Part shown: positions 1 to 7,347 of the stretch, one piece after another
Layout: every line of letters begins with the position of its first letter
Position numbering within the stretch: position 1 is the stretch's first letter
From: Alphaproteobacteria bacterium
Lineage (GTDB): Bacteria > Pseudomonadota > Alphaproteobacteria > Caulobacterales > Aquidulcibacteraceae
DNA: 37,926 nt
Reading direction: 5' to 3'
Assembly (NCBI GenBank): GCA_027488965.1
Contig: JAIYAO010000127.1
Location: 1-37,926, forward strand
Translations under genes and position numbers: made by a program
The notes under the pieces: generated by a model
The model's database searches: none
What the model was told of the DNA's origin: nothing
What the model saw: the letters and a program-made list of their open reading frames with translations, nothing else

Positions 1-22
1 AGCAGGCGTTGCGCCAGTCGTC

Positions 23-40
23 TACGTCGTGTACGACGTA
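23..40. promoter_or_regulatory. Perfect 8-bp inverted repeat, possible operator
   Basis: Arms TACGTCGT (23-30) and ACGACGTA (33-40) are perfect reverse complements separated by GT. A two-base loop is too tight for a normal RNA hairpin, so a dimeric DNA-binding protein site is more likely than a terminator. It lies about 100 bases upstream of the first gene, before an AT-rich stretch (88-140) that could hold its promoter. The binding partner is unknown. Confidence 0.35.
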
Positions 41-141
41 GCATTTTGGGCGCGGGGACGTCAAGGGAGGGGCCACGAATCTTGAGCCCTTGAAAACACT
101 AGTAAAATTTCTTTGGTGTTGCATTTCCTTTGTTGCGTTTT

Positions 142-561
142 ATGATCTGCAACATGGTTGCCGATAAAACCCTGCTTCAACGAATTGAGCAAGAAATTGC
201 CGCGTTGGAGGCAAAAATAGCCACTCTGGAGATCGAAAGATCAGCGCTCCTCCGAACGTTGGCAAAAGTTCGCGGTTCTGGGGTCGGGGAACAACCCGCG
301 CAGAGAAAGAACAGTTCGCAGCGCATTATCATTGAGGTCGCAGTGGAGAATGCCCTCGCTGAATCGCCCATCCCACTTACGGGCGACCAACTATTCCAGC
401 GCATCAGGATCATTCACCGCTCGCTGAAGGGGACCACCTTTCGCTCCTACCTCCACCGCATGCAGGCCAAAGGGCTGATTGTGTCTGTAGGTGGCAAGCC
501 AGCGCGGTGGATGCTACCCAAGCTCTTTTCTCCCCGCACTATACCTCCAGAGCGGCCTTAA
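142..561 (+). CDS. Hypothetical protein, N-terminal coiled coil plus winged-helix-like C-terminus
   Basis: Not recognised as a named family. Starting from ATG 142 the product is 139 aa; TTG 130 and ATG 154 are also possible and none has a clear Shine-Dalgarno. The first ~50 residues are rich in Glu, Lys, Leu and Ala in heptad-like spacing (IEQEIAALEAKIATLEIE), a likely coiled coil. After a Gln/Lys/Ser-rich linker, the C-terminal ~70 residues (ENALAESPIPLTGDQLFQRI through LHRMQAKGLIVSVGGKPARW) read like a winged helix: helices followed by a small wing and a basic, aromatic end. A DNA-binding role is inferred. The gene and its upstream region are clearly less GC-rich than the core genes, and it overlaps the 3' end of the convergent neighbour by 23 bases. 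Probably part of an island. Confidence 0.6.
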   Translation: MICNMVADKTLLQRIEQEIAALEAKIATLEIERSALLRTLAKVRGSGVGEQPAQRKNSSQRIIIEVAVENALAESPIPLTGDQLFQRIRIIHRSLKGTTFRSYLHRMQAKGLIVSVGGKPARWMLPKLFSPRTIPPERP

Positions 562-1045
562 CCTTGTCGGATGAGAGCCTCCAAAGCAGGTGGCCACCTT
601 CGCCGCCCTTCTTTCCGTCCGGGTTCTTCTCCGAGACGACGCGCCCCCGGTAGCGCCAGTTGGACAGGCAGGCCCCCACACGCTTGGTGATCAGCTGGCG
701 TAGCCGGAAGTCATTCTCGTCCAGCATCCGCTCGCGCATAACGTGCTGGGCGATCTCTAGGGTGCTGAGGGGGCGTCCGTTGGCCTCCCGGAAGGCGCTA
801 GCCACGAGCCGGGCGATCTCCCCCTTGAAGGCCTGATGCGGCGGCGGGACGAAATGGGCTAGCGGCTTGCCTAGCTTCTTCTCAAAGTCAGGGGCGAGGA
901 TACGGAGCGTCTGGTCTATGCTGATCAGGTCCGTGGAGAGCTGGCGCCAGCGTTCCTGGTGGAAGGAAATGTCGCGGGCGATCTCGTTGCGCTTGGCCAT
1001 GAGGCCAGAGAGCAAGTTGGGGTGTTCGGGCTTTTCGGGCTTCAT
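539..1045 (-). CDS. Hypothetical protein of an alphaproteobacterial accessory family, coiled coil plus winged-helix-like region
   Basis: 168 aa, no named function. Residues ~14-60 (MAKRNEIARDISFHQERWRQ onward) form a probable coiled coil. Residues ~70-150 contain GEIARLVASAFREANGRPLS, then LEIAQHVM, then ITKRVGACLSNWRYRGRVV, a pattern I recall from short hypothetical proteins that are common in alphaproteobacterial accessory regions (recollection, not checked). The last part resembles a helix-turn-helix with a Gly/Lys-rich wing ending in LLWRLS. It has the same architecture as the convergent gene at 142-561 without obvious sequence identity. The Shine-Dalgarno is weak. Probably DNA-binding or regulatory by inference only; likely belongs to the integrated DNA next to the broken comM. 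Confidence 0.6.
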   Translation of the reverse strand: MKPEKPEHPNLLSGLMAKRNEIARDISFHQERWRQLSTDLISIDQTLRILAPDFEKKLGKPLAHFVPPPHQAFKGEIARLVASAFREANGRPLSTLEIAQHVMRERMLDENDFRLRQLITKRVGACLSNWRYRGRVVSEKNPDGKKGGEGGHLLWRLSSDKVKAALEV

Positions 1046-1056
1046 GGGAGCGGCCT

Positions 1057-1152
1057 GTGTGGAACTGGATCGAAGGCCGTTCCGGGGCCGTGCTCACCAT
1101 CATCCTCCTTGGAGGAGTAGCGTTCGCGGCCCTTGTGACCTTCACGTTCTAG
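1057..1152 (+). CDS. Possible 31-aa single-membrane-span peptide
   Basis: A short open frame begins at GTG 1057, seven bases after a GGGAG (1046-1050), and ends at TAG 1150. The start VWNWIEGRSG is followed by about 20 hydrophobic residues (AVLTIILLGGVAFAALVTFT), a convincing transmembrane helix with one positive charge before it. It starts only 11 bases from the start codon of the divergent gene at 1045, so the promoter of one gene would have to lie inside the other, which counts against it. It could be a real small membrane protein of the island or the leftover C-terminus of a larger one. Confidence 0.35.
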   Translation: MWNWIEGRSGAVLTIILLGGVAFAALVTFTF

Positions 1153-1167
1153 GTGGGGCCGACCGCC

Positions 1168-2115
1168 TCAAGCCGCTTGTGGCGTTTGCGCCATAAGGCC
1201 GTTGAACTCCGGCAATTCATCCAGGAACAGCACGCCGCGGTGCGCCAGGCTGATCTCCCCCGGCCGCGCCTTGAGGCCGCCGCCCACCAGCGCCGCCATG
1301 CTGGCGGAATGATGCGGCGCGCGGAAAGGGCGTGCGCGTGTGAGCTGGCCCCGCTCGAGCAGCCCCGCCACGCTCTGGATCATCGACACTTCGAGCAGTT
1401 CTTCGGAGGTCAGCGGCGGCAGCAAGCCGCCGAGTCGCTGGGCGAGCATCGACTTTCCCGAGCCGGGCGGGCCGACCATCAAGAGGTTGTGGCCGCCGGC
1501 GGCGGCGATCTCCAGCGCCCGCTTGGCCTGCTCTTGACCCTTCACGTCCCGGAGATCCGGCGGCGCCGGCGGCAAGGCGATTTCCCCGGCCACCGGCGGC
1601 GGCAGATGTGCGCCGCCGCGGAAGTGGTTGACCAGCGAGATGAGTGTGGGCGCAGCGATAATCTCCCCGCCGGACCAGGCAGCTTCCGGCCCGGCCCCCA
1701 CGGCGCAGATGAACGGCAGGCCCATGCCATTGGCGGCCATGGCGGCGGGCAACACCCCGGGTGTCGGCGCCAGGGTGGCGTCGAGCCCCAGCTCCCCGAA
1801 GGCGACCGCGTCCTCGAGCGCATCCTTGGGCAGCACGCCCATCTCCGCCATCAGCGCCAGCGCGATAGGGAGGTCATAGTGGGCGCCTTCCTTGGGCAGG
1901 TCCGCCGGGGCGAGGTTGACGATCACCCGGTCCCCCGGAACGGCGAGCCCGATTGAGGCAAAGGCGGCGCGCACGCGCTCCCGGCTCTCGGCCACCGCCT
2001 TGTCCGCCAGGCCCACGATCACGAGGCCGGCCATGCCGCCCGCGATCTGCACCTGCACGTCCACCCGGCGCGCCTCCACGCCGACGAACGCCACCGTCAC
2101 CACCCGCGCCGCCAT
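1168..2115 (-). pseudogene. comM: comM/yifB, truncated after the Walker B motif
   Basis: The product matches the YifB/ComM family of magnesium-chelatase-like AAA+ ATPases, which act as a branch-migration helicase during natural transformation. The 315-aa frame contains the N-terminal ChlI-like domain (~1-170), Walker A GPPGSGKS (215-222) and Walker B VLFLDE (295-300). Homology stops at about residue 304; the last 11 codons ([11 protein letters not shown]) are not comM-like, and about 190 residues are missing, including the rest of the AAA+ domain and the C-terminal domain. No remnant of the 3' part lies downstream in the window. Start ATG has GAGG five bases upstream. ComM is a known insertion target for islands such as AbaR in Acinetobacter; here the cut is most simply an integration of the DNA at 1-1200. 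The fragment is unlikely to work. Confidence 0.85.
1176..1197. repeat. Imperfect inverted repeat at the comM break point
   Basis: Left arm CTTGTGGCG (1176-1184) and right arm CGCCATAAG (1189-1197) pair in 8 of 9 positions around TTTG. The repeat sits where comM homology ends (near 1200) and encodes part of the novel tail of the truncated protein. Two half-sites around a short spacer at an integration junction are what a tyrosine-recombinase core site or an element end looks like. The other junction is outside the window, so this remains inference. Confidence 0.4.
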
Positions 2116-2128
2116 CGTCCCTCACCCG

Positions 2129-2144
2129 CCGCGAAGCCTCGCGG
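2129..2144. terminator. Small hairpin between BON gene and comM
   Basis: CCGCGA (2129-2134) pairs with TCGCGG (2139-2144) around the tetraloop AGCC. It lies between the stop of the BON-domain gene (2216) and the comM start (2115) and is not followed by a T-run on either strand. It could be a weak terminator or just local structure in a comM leader. Confidence 0.2.
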
Positions 2145-2215
2145 GGAGAACAGCACATACGGAACAAACTGGCAACATAAATTCGTTGCTGGGGCGAATC
2201 CTTTCTTCGTACGGC

Positions 2216-2935
2216 CTATCGCTGGGTCGGCGGCGCCAGCGGCGCACCCGCGCCGGCATCGGCGTAGGGACCGGCTTCGGCGGTGGGAGTCGGGGCGGAC
2301 GCGCCCGGCGTGCGACGCTCGATGGCGGCGCCCTGGGCGAAGTACGGCGTGGCCAGCGGATTGGGGGGCCGCACAACCACGTAACTCACCACCCGCTCCA
2401 CGCCGCGGACCATGCTGGCGGCCTGTGCAGCGCGCTGCAGCTCCTCCTCGGAGCGGGCGAGACCCATGAGATAGACCACGCCCTTCTGGGTCTCGATATT
2501 GTAGTTCACCCCCTTCACCTGCGCGTCCGACAGGATCTTGGTGCGGACCTGGGCGGTGATGAAGTTGTCCAGCCCGCTGCGCAGCATGCCCGGGCTGCGG
2601 CCCACCTCGATTTCGTTGGCCACATCGTCGATGCCGGCGACGCTCCAGGCGATGCGTTCGGCCATGGCCTTGTGCTCCGCCGTGGGCGCCGTGCCGGACA
2701 GCAGCAGCTGGCCCTCGGCCATTTCCACGTCCACCCGCAGGAAGCCCGCATTGTCGAGCGCCATGAGGCGCGTCTTGACGGTGCTGGAGGCGGTCGCGTC
2801 GTCAATGCTGCGGCCCATGGTGCGGTCCTGCACGGCGACGGTGGCCGCACTGACGGCGGCCGCGCCGACGGCAGCCGCGCATCCCCCCGACAGGGAGGTG
2901 GCGCACAGGGCGAGGACGACGGCAGGCACGCGCAT
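2216..2935 (-). CDS. BON-domain lipoprotein (DolP/OsmY-like)
   Basis: 239-aa envelope protein. The first 18 residues are a hydrophobic signal ending in LSGGC, so Cys19 is a likely lipidation site although the lipobox is not ideal. Two BON domains follow at roughly 44-112 (including GFLRVDVEMAEGQLLLSGTA) and 122-190 (NYNIETQKGVVYLMGLARS), each with the hydrophobic V-x-G-x-V type strand pattern. The last 45 residues are Pro/Ala-rich and probably disordered. BON proteins such as E. coli DolP and OsmY bind phospholipid and help keep the outer membrane intact; DolP is linked in E. coli to the same chromosomal neighbourhood as YraN and RsmI, which supports the call. Start ATG is preceded by GGAG. 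Same strand as rsmI-yraN, 69 bases after yraN. Confidence 0.8.
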   Translation of the reverse strand: MRVPAVVLALCATSLSGGCAAAVGAAAVSAATVAVQDRTMGRSIDDATASSTVKTRLMALDNAGFLRVDVEMAEGQLLLSGTAPTAEHKAMAERIAWSVAGIDDVANEIEVGRSPGMLRSGLDNFITAQVRTKILSDAQVKGVNYNIETQKGVVYLMGLARSEEELQRAAQAASMVRGVERVVSYVVVRPPNPLATPYFAQGAAIERRTPGASAPTPTAEAGPYADAGAGAPLAPPTQR

Positions 2936-3004
2936 GGGGGCGCTCCGGGTTGGCTATCCCCCAGAGTGCGCCCGATCTGGTTAGCCGCCCGCTAACGAAA
3001 CGAC

Positions 3005-3382
3005 CTACATCGGCCGGTCCCGGCCCCAGGCGTTGCGGACGTGGATGGGCGCCGACCAAGGCCGCACGATCATCAGATCGAGGCGCACGGAGGCGCCCTG
3101 AAGGCGATAGCGCTTGGCGAGCGCGAGGCCGGCGCGGGCGATTCGATCGCGCTGGGTGAGGCCGATGGACTGGAGCCCGTCCTCCCGCGTCCTGCGGGCC
3201 TTGACCTCGACGATGGCCAGCGTGCGCCCCTTCACCGCCGCAAGGTCCACTTCCCCGAAGGGAGTCCGCGCCCGGCGCGCGAGGATGCGGTAGCCCTTCC
3301 CCATCAGCCAGAGCGCGGCCAGCAGCTCGGCGCTGCGGCCCCGCGCCTCGGCCGCCCGACGGGACCGCCGCCGCAGTGTCAC
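3005..3382 (-). CDS. yraN: YraN family (UPF0102) nuclease-fold protein
   Basis: 125 aa, the normal length of the family. The restriction-endonuclease-like core is visible: GEVDLAAVKGRTLAIVEVKA contains the E-x-D and E-x-K residues of that fold. The N-terminus (residues 1-12) is strongly basic. The biological role of YraN is not settled; a DNA-related nuclease function is inferred from the fold. Its ATG overlaps the rsmI stop by four bases (ATGA), so the two genes are translationally coupled. The pairing of rsmI with yraN, divergent from lppC, is typical of Alphaproteobacteria; gshB, which often follows, is absent and a BON lipoprotein gene takes its place. Confidence 0.85.
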   Translation of the reverse strand: MTLRRRSRRAAEARGRSAELLAALWLMGKGYRILARRARTPFGEVDLAAVKGRTLAIVEVKARRTREDGLQSIGLTQRDRIARAGLALAKRYRLQGASVRLDLMIVRPWSAPIHVRNAWGRDRPM

Positions 3383-4281
3383 GGAGCCTCGTCCCGCAGC
3401 AGGAGGGCCCGGGCGTAGGCGTCCCGCCGAGGAATCGAAAGCTCTTCCGCCACAAGCGCCGCCGCTTCCTTCACCGAGTGCGCGGCGAGGTGGATGCGAA
3501 GCGCCGCGTCGATGACGTCGGCGCCCGGCGCGAGCTGGTGTTTCGGCGGCGGGGCCACCAGCACCACGATCTCGCCCTTCGGCGGGGCCTCGATGGCGGC
3601 GGCCAGCGCGCTGAGAGGCCCCCGCCGCACCTCCTCGAACATTTTCGTGAGTTCACGGCCGATGGCCGCCTCGCGGTCGCCGAAGGCCTCGGCCATGGCC
3701 GACAGGCTGGCCTTGAGCCGCGGGCCCGTTTCGTAGAACACGAGCGTCGCCTCGGCCTCCGCGAGCCCCGCAAAGAACGCAGCGCGTGCGCCGGGCTTCA
3801 CGGGCGCAAACCCCGCAAACAGGAACCGGTCCGTCGGCAGGCCCGCGACCACGAGCCCCGCCAGGGCCGCCGACGCGCCGGGGATAGGGATCACGCGGTG
3901 GCCCGCCGCCGCGGCCGCGCGCACCAGCTTGAAGCCGGGATCGGAGATCAGCGGCGTGCCCGCATCGCTCACCAGCGCCACCGCCTTGCCGGCCGCCAGC
4001 GCCTCCATGATCTGCGGGCGCACGGCTTCCGCATTGTATTCATGGTAGCTCAGCACACTGGGCGTGAGGCTGTAGGCGGCCAGCAGCTTGCCGGTGACGC
4101 GGGTGTCCTCGGCCAGCACCAGATGGGCCCCGGCCAGCACATCGAGCGCGCGCAGGGTGATGTCGCGCAGATTCCCTATGGGGGTCGCCACCACATAAAG
4201 GCCGGCTTCCAGTGATGGACTGGAGCCGTCGCCCCCCCTAGGGTCGCGGCCTTTCGGACGATGAGCGAGCGGACTGTCCAT
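3379..4281 (-). CDS. rsmI: 16S rRNA (cytidine1402-2'-O)-methyltransferase RsmI
   Basis: 300 aa, tetrapyrrole-methylase fold. It 2'-O-methylates C1402 of 16S rRNA in the decoding centre using S-adenosylmethionine. Family signatures: YVVATPIGNLRDITLRAL near residue 30, LAEDTRVTGKLL, VALVSDAGTPLISDPG, IPGASAALAGLVVAGLP and VFYETGPRLKASL. The open frame continues 77 codons upstream, but that extension is low-complexity Gly/Pro antisense to lppC, so I take ATG 4281. That codon overlaps the lppC start on the other strand. No alternative ATG occurs before the ATPIGN motif; the in-frame GTG pair at VVATPIGN is also possible. The stop overlaps the yraN start. Confidence 0.9.
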   Translation of the reverse strand: MDSPLAHRPKGRDPRGGDGSSPSLEAGLYVVATPIGNLRDITLRALDVLAGAHLVLAEDTRVTGKLLAAYSLTPSVLSYHEYNAEAVRPQIMEALAAGKAVALVSDAGTPLISDPGFKLVRAAAAAGHRVIPIPGASAALAGLVVAGLPTDRFLFAGFAPVKPGARAAFFAGLAEAEATLVFYETGPRLKASLSAMAEAFGDREAAIGRELTKMFEEVRRGPLSALAAAIEAPPKGEIVVLVAPPPKHQLAPGADVIDAALRIHLAAHSVKEAAALVAEELSIPRRDAYARALLLRDEAP

Positions 4282-5527
4282 GAGCCTTGCAGGATGTACG
4301 GCGCGCAGCGCGCGGACGCCATGGTTCCGTATCGGCGCAATGGCCGCGGCGCTCTTTCTTGCCGCGTGCGGCAGCACCGGCGTGACCACGGGCCCCGGCG
4401 GCCCCGGCCCGATCGCGGGCCCCGCCGCCACGGCTCCGCCGGCCCCGCCGCCGATTCTCACGCGTGAGGGCGTCACCCCGCCGTTCATGGCCGGCCGGCG
4501 GATCGTGCGCATCGGCCTGTTGTTGCCCTTCGCCAGCCGCCCCGACGACGCCCACGCGATCTACCAGGCGGCGGAACTGGCCGTGTTCGACTTCGGCGAC
4601 GCCGCCACCCTGCTGATCCCCCGCGAGAGCGGCGCCACGGCGGCAGAGGCCGCCGCCAACACCCGCATCCTGCTGCGCGACGGCGCTGACGTGATCCTGG
4701 GCCCGCTGCAGCGGGAGGCGGTGATCGGCGCAGCGCAAGCCGCGCGCGAGCGGCAGGTGCCGGTGATCGGCTTCTCCTCGGACCGCACGGTGGCGGGCGA
4801 CGGGGTGTATATCCTGTCCCTCCCGCTGGAGGAGGATGTGCGCCGCATCGTGGAGTACGCGATGTCCAAGGGCGTGCGGAACTTCGCGCTGCTGACGGCG
4901 GAGAGCGACTACGGCCGGCGCGTGGAGACGGCGCTGCGCGCCGAAGCCGGCGCCCGCGGCGGGTCCGTGACGTTCGCCCAGTTCTACCAGCGCGGCGACC
5001 GTGAGGCCGCCGCCGCCGCCCGCACACTCGCCGCGCAGATGCGCGGCTCGAACGTCCAGGCCATCCTGATCGCGGAGAACGGCTCGCCGCTGCGCTCCAC
5101 CGGCCCTGCCCTGCTGATCGGCGGCGTGAGCCTTGACCGCATCCAGCTGCTGGGCACCAGCGCCTGGGCGGGGGGCGATGCGCAGCGCGAACCGACGCTG
5201 TCCCGCGGCTGGTACGCCGCGCCCGATCCCGCGCTGCGGGCGGACTTCGAGCAACGCTTCCGCGCCGCCTACGCAGGCCGCGCGCCGTCGCGGATTTCGA
5301 GCCTTGGCTACGACGGCGTCATGGCCGCGGTGCAGGCTGCCCAGGGCATGCGCACCGATGCGGTGCCGCGCCAGGCGATCGAGCGGCCGGAGGGCTTCGC
5401 CGGCGCCGACGGGGTGTTCCGCTTCCGCGGCGACGGCTCCATCGAACGGGGTCTCGCGATCCTCGAGGTGCGCCAGCAGGGCGCCGCCGCCATCGACCCC
5501 GCCCCACGGACATTCCGCACCAACTGA
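4280..5527 (+). CDS. lppC: LppC-family lipoprotein, penicillin-binding protein activator
   Basis: 415 aa. A signal peptide with several Arg residues runs into AALFLAAC, placing the lipidated cysteine at residue 30; a Pro/Gly/Ala-rich linker (~35-60) follows. From about residue 70 the protein has the periplasmic-binding-protein type I fold seen in LppC/LpoA C-terminal domains: RIGLLLPF, AIYQAAELAVFDFG, ADVILGPLQREAVIGAAQAA, VPVIGFSSD and ISSLGYDGVMAA. LpoA activates the class A PBP1A from the outer membrane in E. coli; the same job is inferred here, and a class A PBP lies at 28.7 kb. Divergent from rsmI with overlapping start codons. Met21 (4340) would leave an uncharged, very short signal, so the upstream start is preferred. 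Confidence 0.8.
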   Translation: MSLAGCTARSARTPWFRIGAMAAALFLAACGSTGVTTGPGGPGPIAGPAATAPPAPPPILTREGVTPPFMAGRRIVRIGLLLPFASRPDDAHAIYQAAELAVFDFGDAATLLIPRESGATAAEAAANTRILLRDGADVILGPLQREAVIGAAQAARERQVPVIGFSSDRTVAGDGVYILSLPLEEDVRRIVEYAMSKGVRNFALLTAESDYGRRVETALRAEAGARGGSVTFAQFYQRGDREAAAAARTLAAQMRGSNVQAILIAENGSPLRSTGPALLIGGVSLDRIQLLGTSAWAGGDAQREPTLSRGWYAAPDPALRADFEQRFRAAYAGRAPSRISSLGYDGVMAAVQAAQGMRTDAVPRQAIERPEGFAGADGVFRFRGDGSIERGLAILEVRQQGAAAIDPAPRTFRTN

Positions 5528-5529
5528 GC

Positions 5530-6054
5530 ATGTCCCTCGACACGCTCCGCGCCACGCTTCCGGACTACGCGAAGGACATCCGCATCAACCTGTCTGCGGT
5601 GATTCACGACACACTCCTGTCAGAACAGCAAAAATGGGGCGCGCTCGTCGCCGCCGCCCACGCCACCGGATGTGCACCGCTGATTGCGGCGGTGGGAGCG
5701 GATGCGGAGACGCTTCTTGCGCCCGAAGCCGTCACCGCCGCGAAATCAGCCGCCGCGCTGATGGCCATGAACAACGTCTACTTTCGCGCGCTGCACCTCA
5801 TGAAGAATCAGGAGTACGTCACACTCCGCTCCGGCCTCCGGATGAACGTGCTGGCCAACCCGGGCGTCGACCGCGGCGATCACGAGTTCTGGTGTTTCAT
5901 CGTTTCCGCGATGAGCGGCTGCGCCGCCTGCATGGACGCCCACGAGGAAGAACTTCGCCGACGGGACTGGCCGCCCGCGCACATCCAGATGGGGCTCCGG
6001 ATCGCCGCCGTGGTGGCAGCGACGGCGGCGGTGCTGCGCGCGGAATCGCGATAA
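5530..6054 (+). CDS. AhpD-like carboxymuconolactone decarboxylase family protein
   Basis: 174 aa, the length of AhpD. The active-site helix reads GCAACMDAHEE: Cys131 and Cys134 form the CxxC redox pair and His138 follows, with Glu119 upstream, matching the alkylhydroperoxidase AhpD layout. AhpD proteins reduce the peroxiredoxin AhpC, or act as weak peroxidases. No ahpC, lpdC or dlaT is next to it, so the physiological partner cannot be read from context. The start codon lies two bases after the lppC stop, so it is probably co-transcribed and coupled with lppC. The CxxC and His make a redox function likely; substrate unknown. Confidence 0.8.
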   Translation: MSLDTLRATLPDYAKDIRINLSAVIHDTLLSEQQKWGALVAAAHATGCAPLIAAVGADAETLLAPEAVTAAKSAAALMAMNNVYFRALHLMKNQEYVTLRSGLRMNVLANPGVDRGDHEFWCFIVSAMSGCAACMDAHEEELRRRDWPPAHIQMGLRIAAVVAATAAVLRAESR

Positions 6055-6097
6055 GGCATGCCGCGCGCCTTCCGCAGGCATTCACCAGGGGCTTTGC

Positions 6098-7192
6098 ATG
6101 CCGCATGATTTCGACGCGTGCATCGTCGGCGCCGGCGCGGTGGGCCTGGCGTGCGGCTATACGCTGGCGCGCCGCGGCGACAGCGTGCTGGTGGTGGAGC
6201 GCGAAGGCCGCATCGGAGCCGGCGTTTCTTCGCGCAATTCGGAGGTGATCCACGCCGGCCTGCACTATGCGCCGGGCTCGCTGAAGGCGCGGTTGTGCGT
6301 GGAGGGCCGCCGCCTGCTCTACGCGTTCCTCGAAAGTCACTCGGTGGCGTTCGACAAGTGCGGCAAGCTGATCGTCGCCACTGAAGTGTCCGAGTTGCCC
6401 GCCATCGCCGCGCTGGCCGAACGCGGCGCGGAGAACGATGTGGAAGGCGTCACCCGCCTCACCGCCGCGCAGACGCTGGCGCTGGAGCCCGCGCTGCGCA
6501 CGGTGGGCGCGCTCCATTCCCCCGAGAGCGGCGTGTTTGATGCGCATGGCTACATGGAGGCGCTGCAGGGCGAGATCGAAGCGAATGGCGGGGCCATAGT
6601 GCTCGACACGCCTTTTCTGGGCGCAGCCCCCATGGCCGGCGGCCTGTCCATCCGCACCGGCGGCGCCGATCCCACCACCATCACGGCGCGCACGCTGATC
6701 TTGGCCGCCGGCCTGCAGGCGCAAGCGTGCGCAGCGCTGATAGAGGGTTTTCCGCCGGCCCACGTCCCGCCACTGCATTTCGGCAAGGGCAGCTACTTCA
6801 CGCTTTCGGGGAAGGCCCCGTTCCGCCGCCTGATCTACCCCCCGCCCATTCCCGGCGCACTGGGCATCCACTACCGACGCGACCTGGGCGGCCAGCCTCG
6901 TTTCGGGCCGGATCTGGAATTCGTGGCGGCGGAGGACTACGCGGTCGATCCCTCCCGCGCGGCGGGGTTCGAGGCGTACGTGCGCCGCTTCTGGCCCGGG
7001 CTGCCGGAGGGTGCGCTTGTTCCCGACTACGCCGGCATCCGCCCCAAACTGCATGGGCCCGGGGAGACGCAGGGCGATTTCGTAATCGAGACCGGCATGG
7101 CCGGCGTTATCGCCCTGTTCGGCATCGAAAGCCCAGGCCTCACCTCCTCGTTAGCCATCGGGGCGCATGTGGCCGATCTCGCAGCAAATTGA
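6098..7192 (+). CDS. FAD-dependent oxidoreductase, LhgO-like (L-2-hydroxyglutarate dehydrogenase type)
   Basis: 364 aa of the DAO superfamily. The Rossmann motif GAGAVG occupies residues 11-16, followed by the acidic end of strand 2 (VVERE). SSRNSEVIHAGLHY matches the FAD-contacting signature of the LhgO/L2HGDH group, and GIRPKLHGPGE plus GIESPGLTSSLAIG near the C-terminus are also typical of it. LhgO oxidises L-2-hydroxyglutarate to 2-oxoglutarate and passes electrons to quinone; the family also contains glycerol-3-phosphate-like dehydrogenases, so substrate is inferred from motifs only. AGGGG lies upstream of ATG 6098. It follows the AhpD-like gene on the same strand with a 43-base gap. Confidence 0.75.
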   Translation: MPHDFDACIVGAGAVGLACGYTLARRGDSVLVVEREGRIGAGVSSRNSEVIHAGLHYAPGSLKARLCVEGRRLLYAFLESHSVAFDKCGKLIVATEVSELPAIAALAERGAENDVEGVTRLTAAQTLALEPALRTVGALHSPESGVFDAHGYMEALQGEIEANGGAIVLDTPFLGAAPMAGGLSIRTGGADPTTITARTLILAAGLQAQACAALIEGFPPAHVPPLHFGKGSYFTLSGKAPFRRLIYPPPIPGALGIHYRRDLGGQPRFGPDLEFVAAEDYAVDPSRAAGFEAYVRRFWPGLPEGALVPDYAGIRPKLHGPGETQGDFVIETGMAGVIALFGIESPGLTSSLAIGAHVADLAAN

Positions 7193-7281
7193 CCGCCGGA
7201 GCCCGGAGGCGTATAGCCCGGGCTCGCGCCAGACTTGGATCGCGCACCTCCACCGCCCACGTTCTTGATGAACCGGAGGCG

Positions 7282-7301
7282 GTCGGGGTCCCCCGCCCGA
7301 C
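7282..7301 (+). other. Hairpin in the ffh leader
   Basis: GTCGGG (7282-7287) pairs with CCCGAC (7296-7301) around an 8-base GC-rich loop in the 155-base gap before ffh. It has no T-run. I looked here for the SRP RNA because of ffh but the conserved GGAAGC-type apical loop is absent. It could be leader structure or a remnant terminator for the upstream oxidoreductase gene. Confidence 0.25.
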
Positions 7302-7347
7302 GTGATCGTCCGGCGGGGCGCTTTGCGTTTGGCGGATTGGAGCACTG

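Noticed and set aside
4282-4512. 77-codon N-terminal extension of rsmI
   Set aside because: Gly/Pro/Ala low-complexity sequence antisense to the lppC signal and linker; no family member has such an extension.
7193-7347. Possible 4.5S/SRP RNA gene next to ffh
   Set aside because: None of the conserved SRP domain IV bases (GGAAGC/AGCA type internal loops) are present; only a small hairpin is seen.
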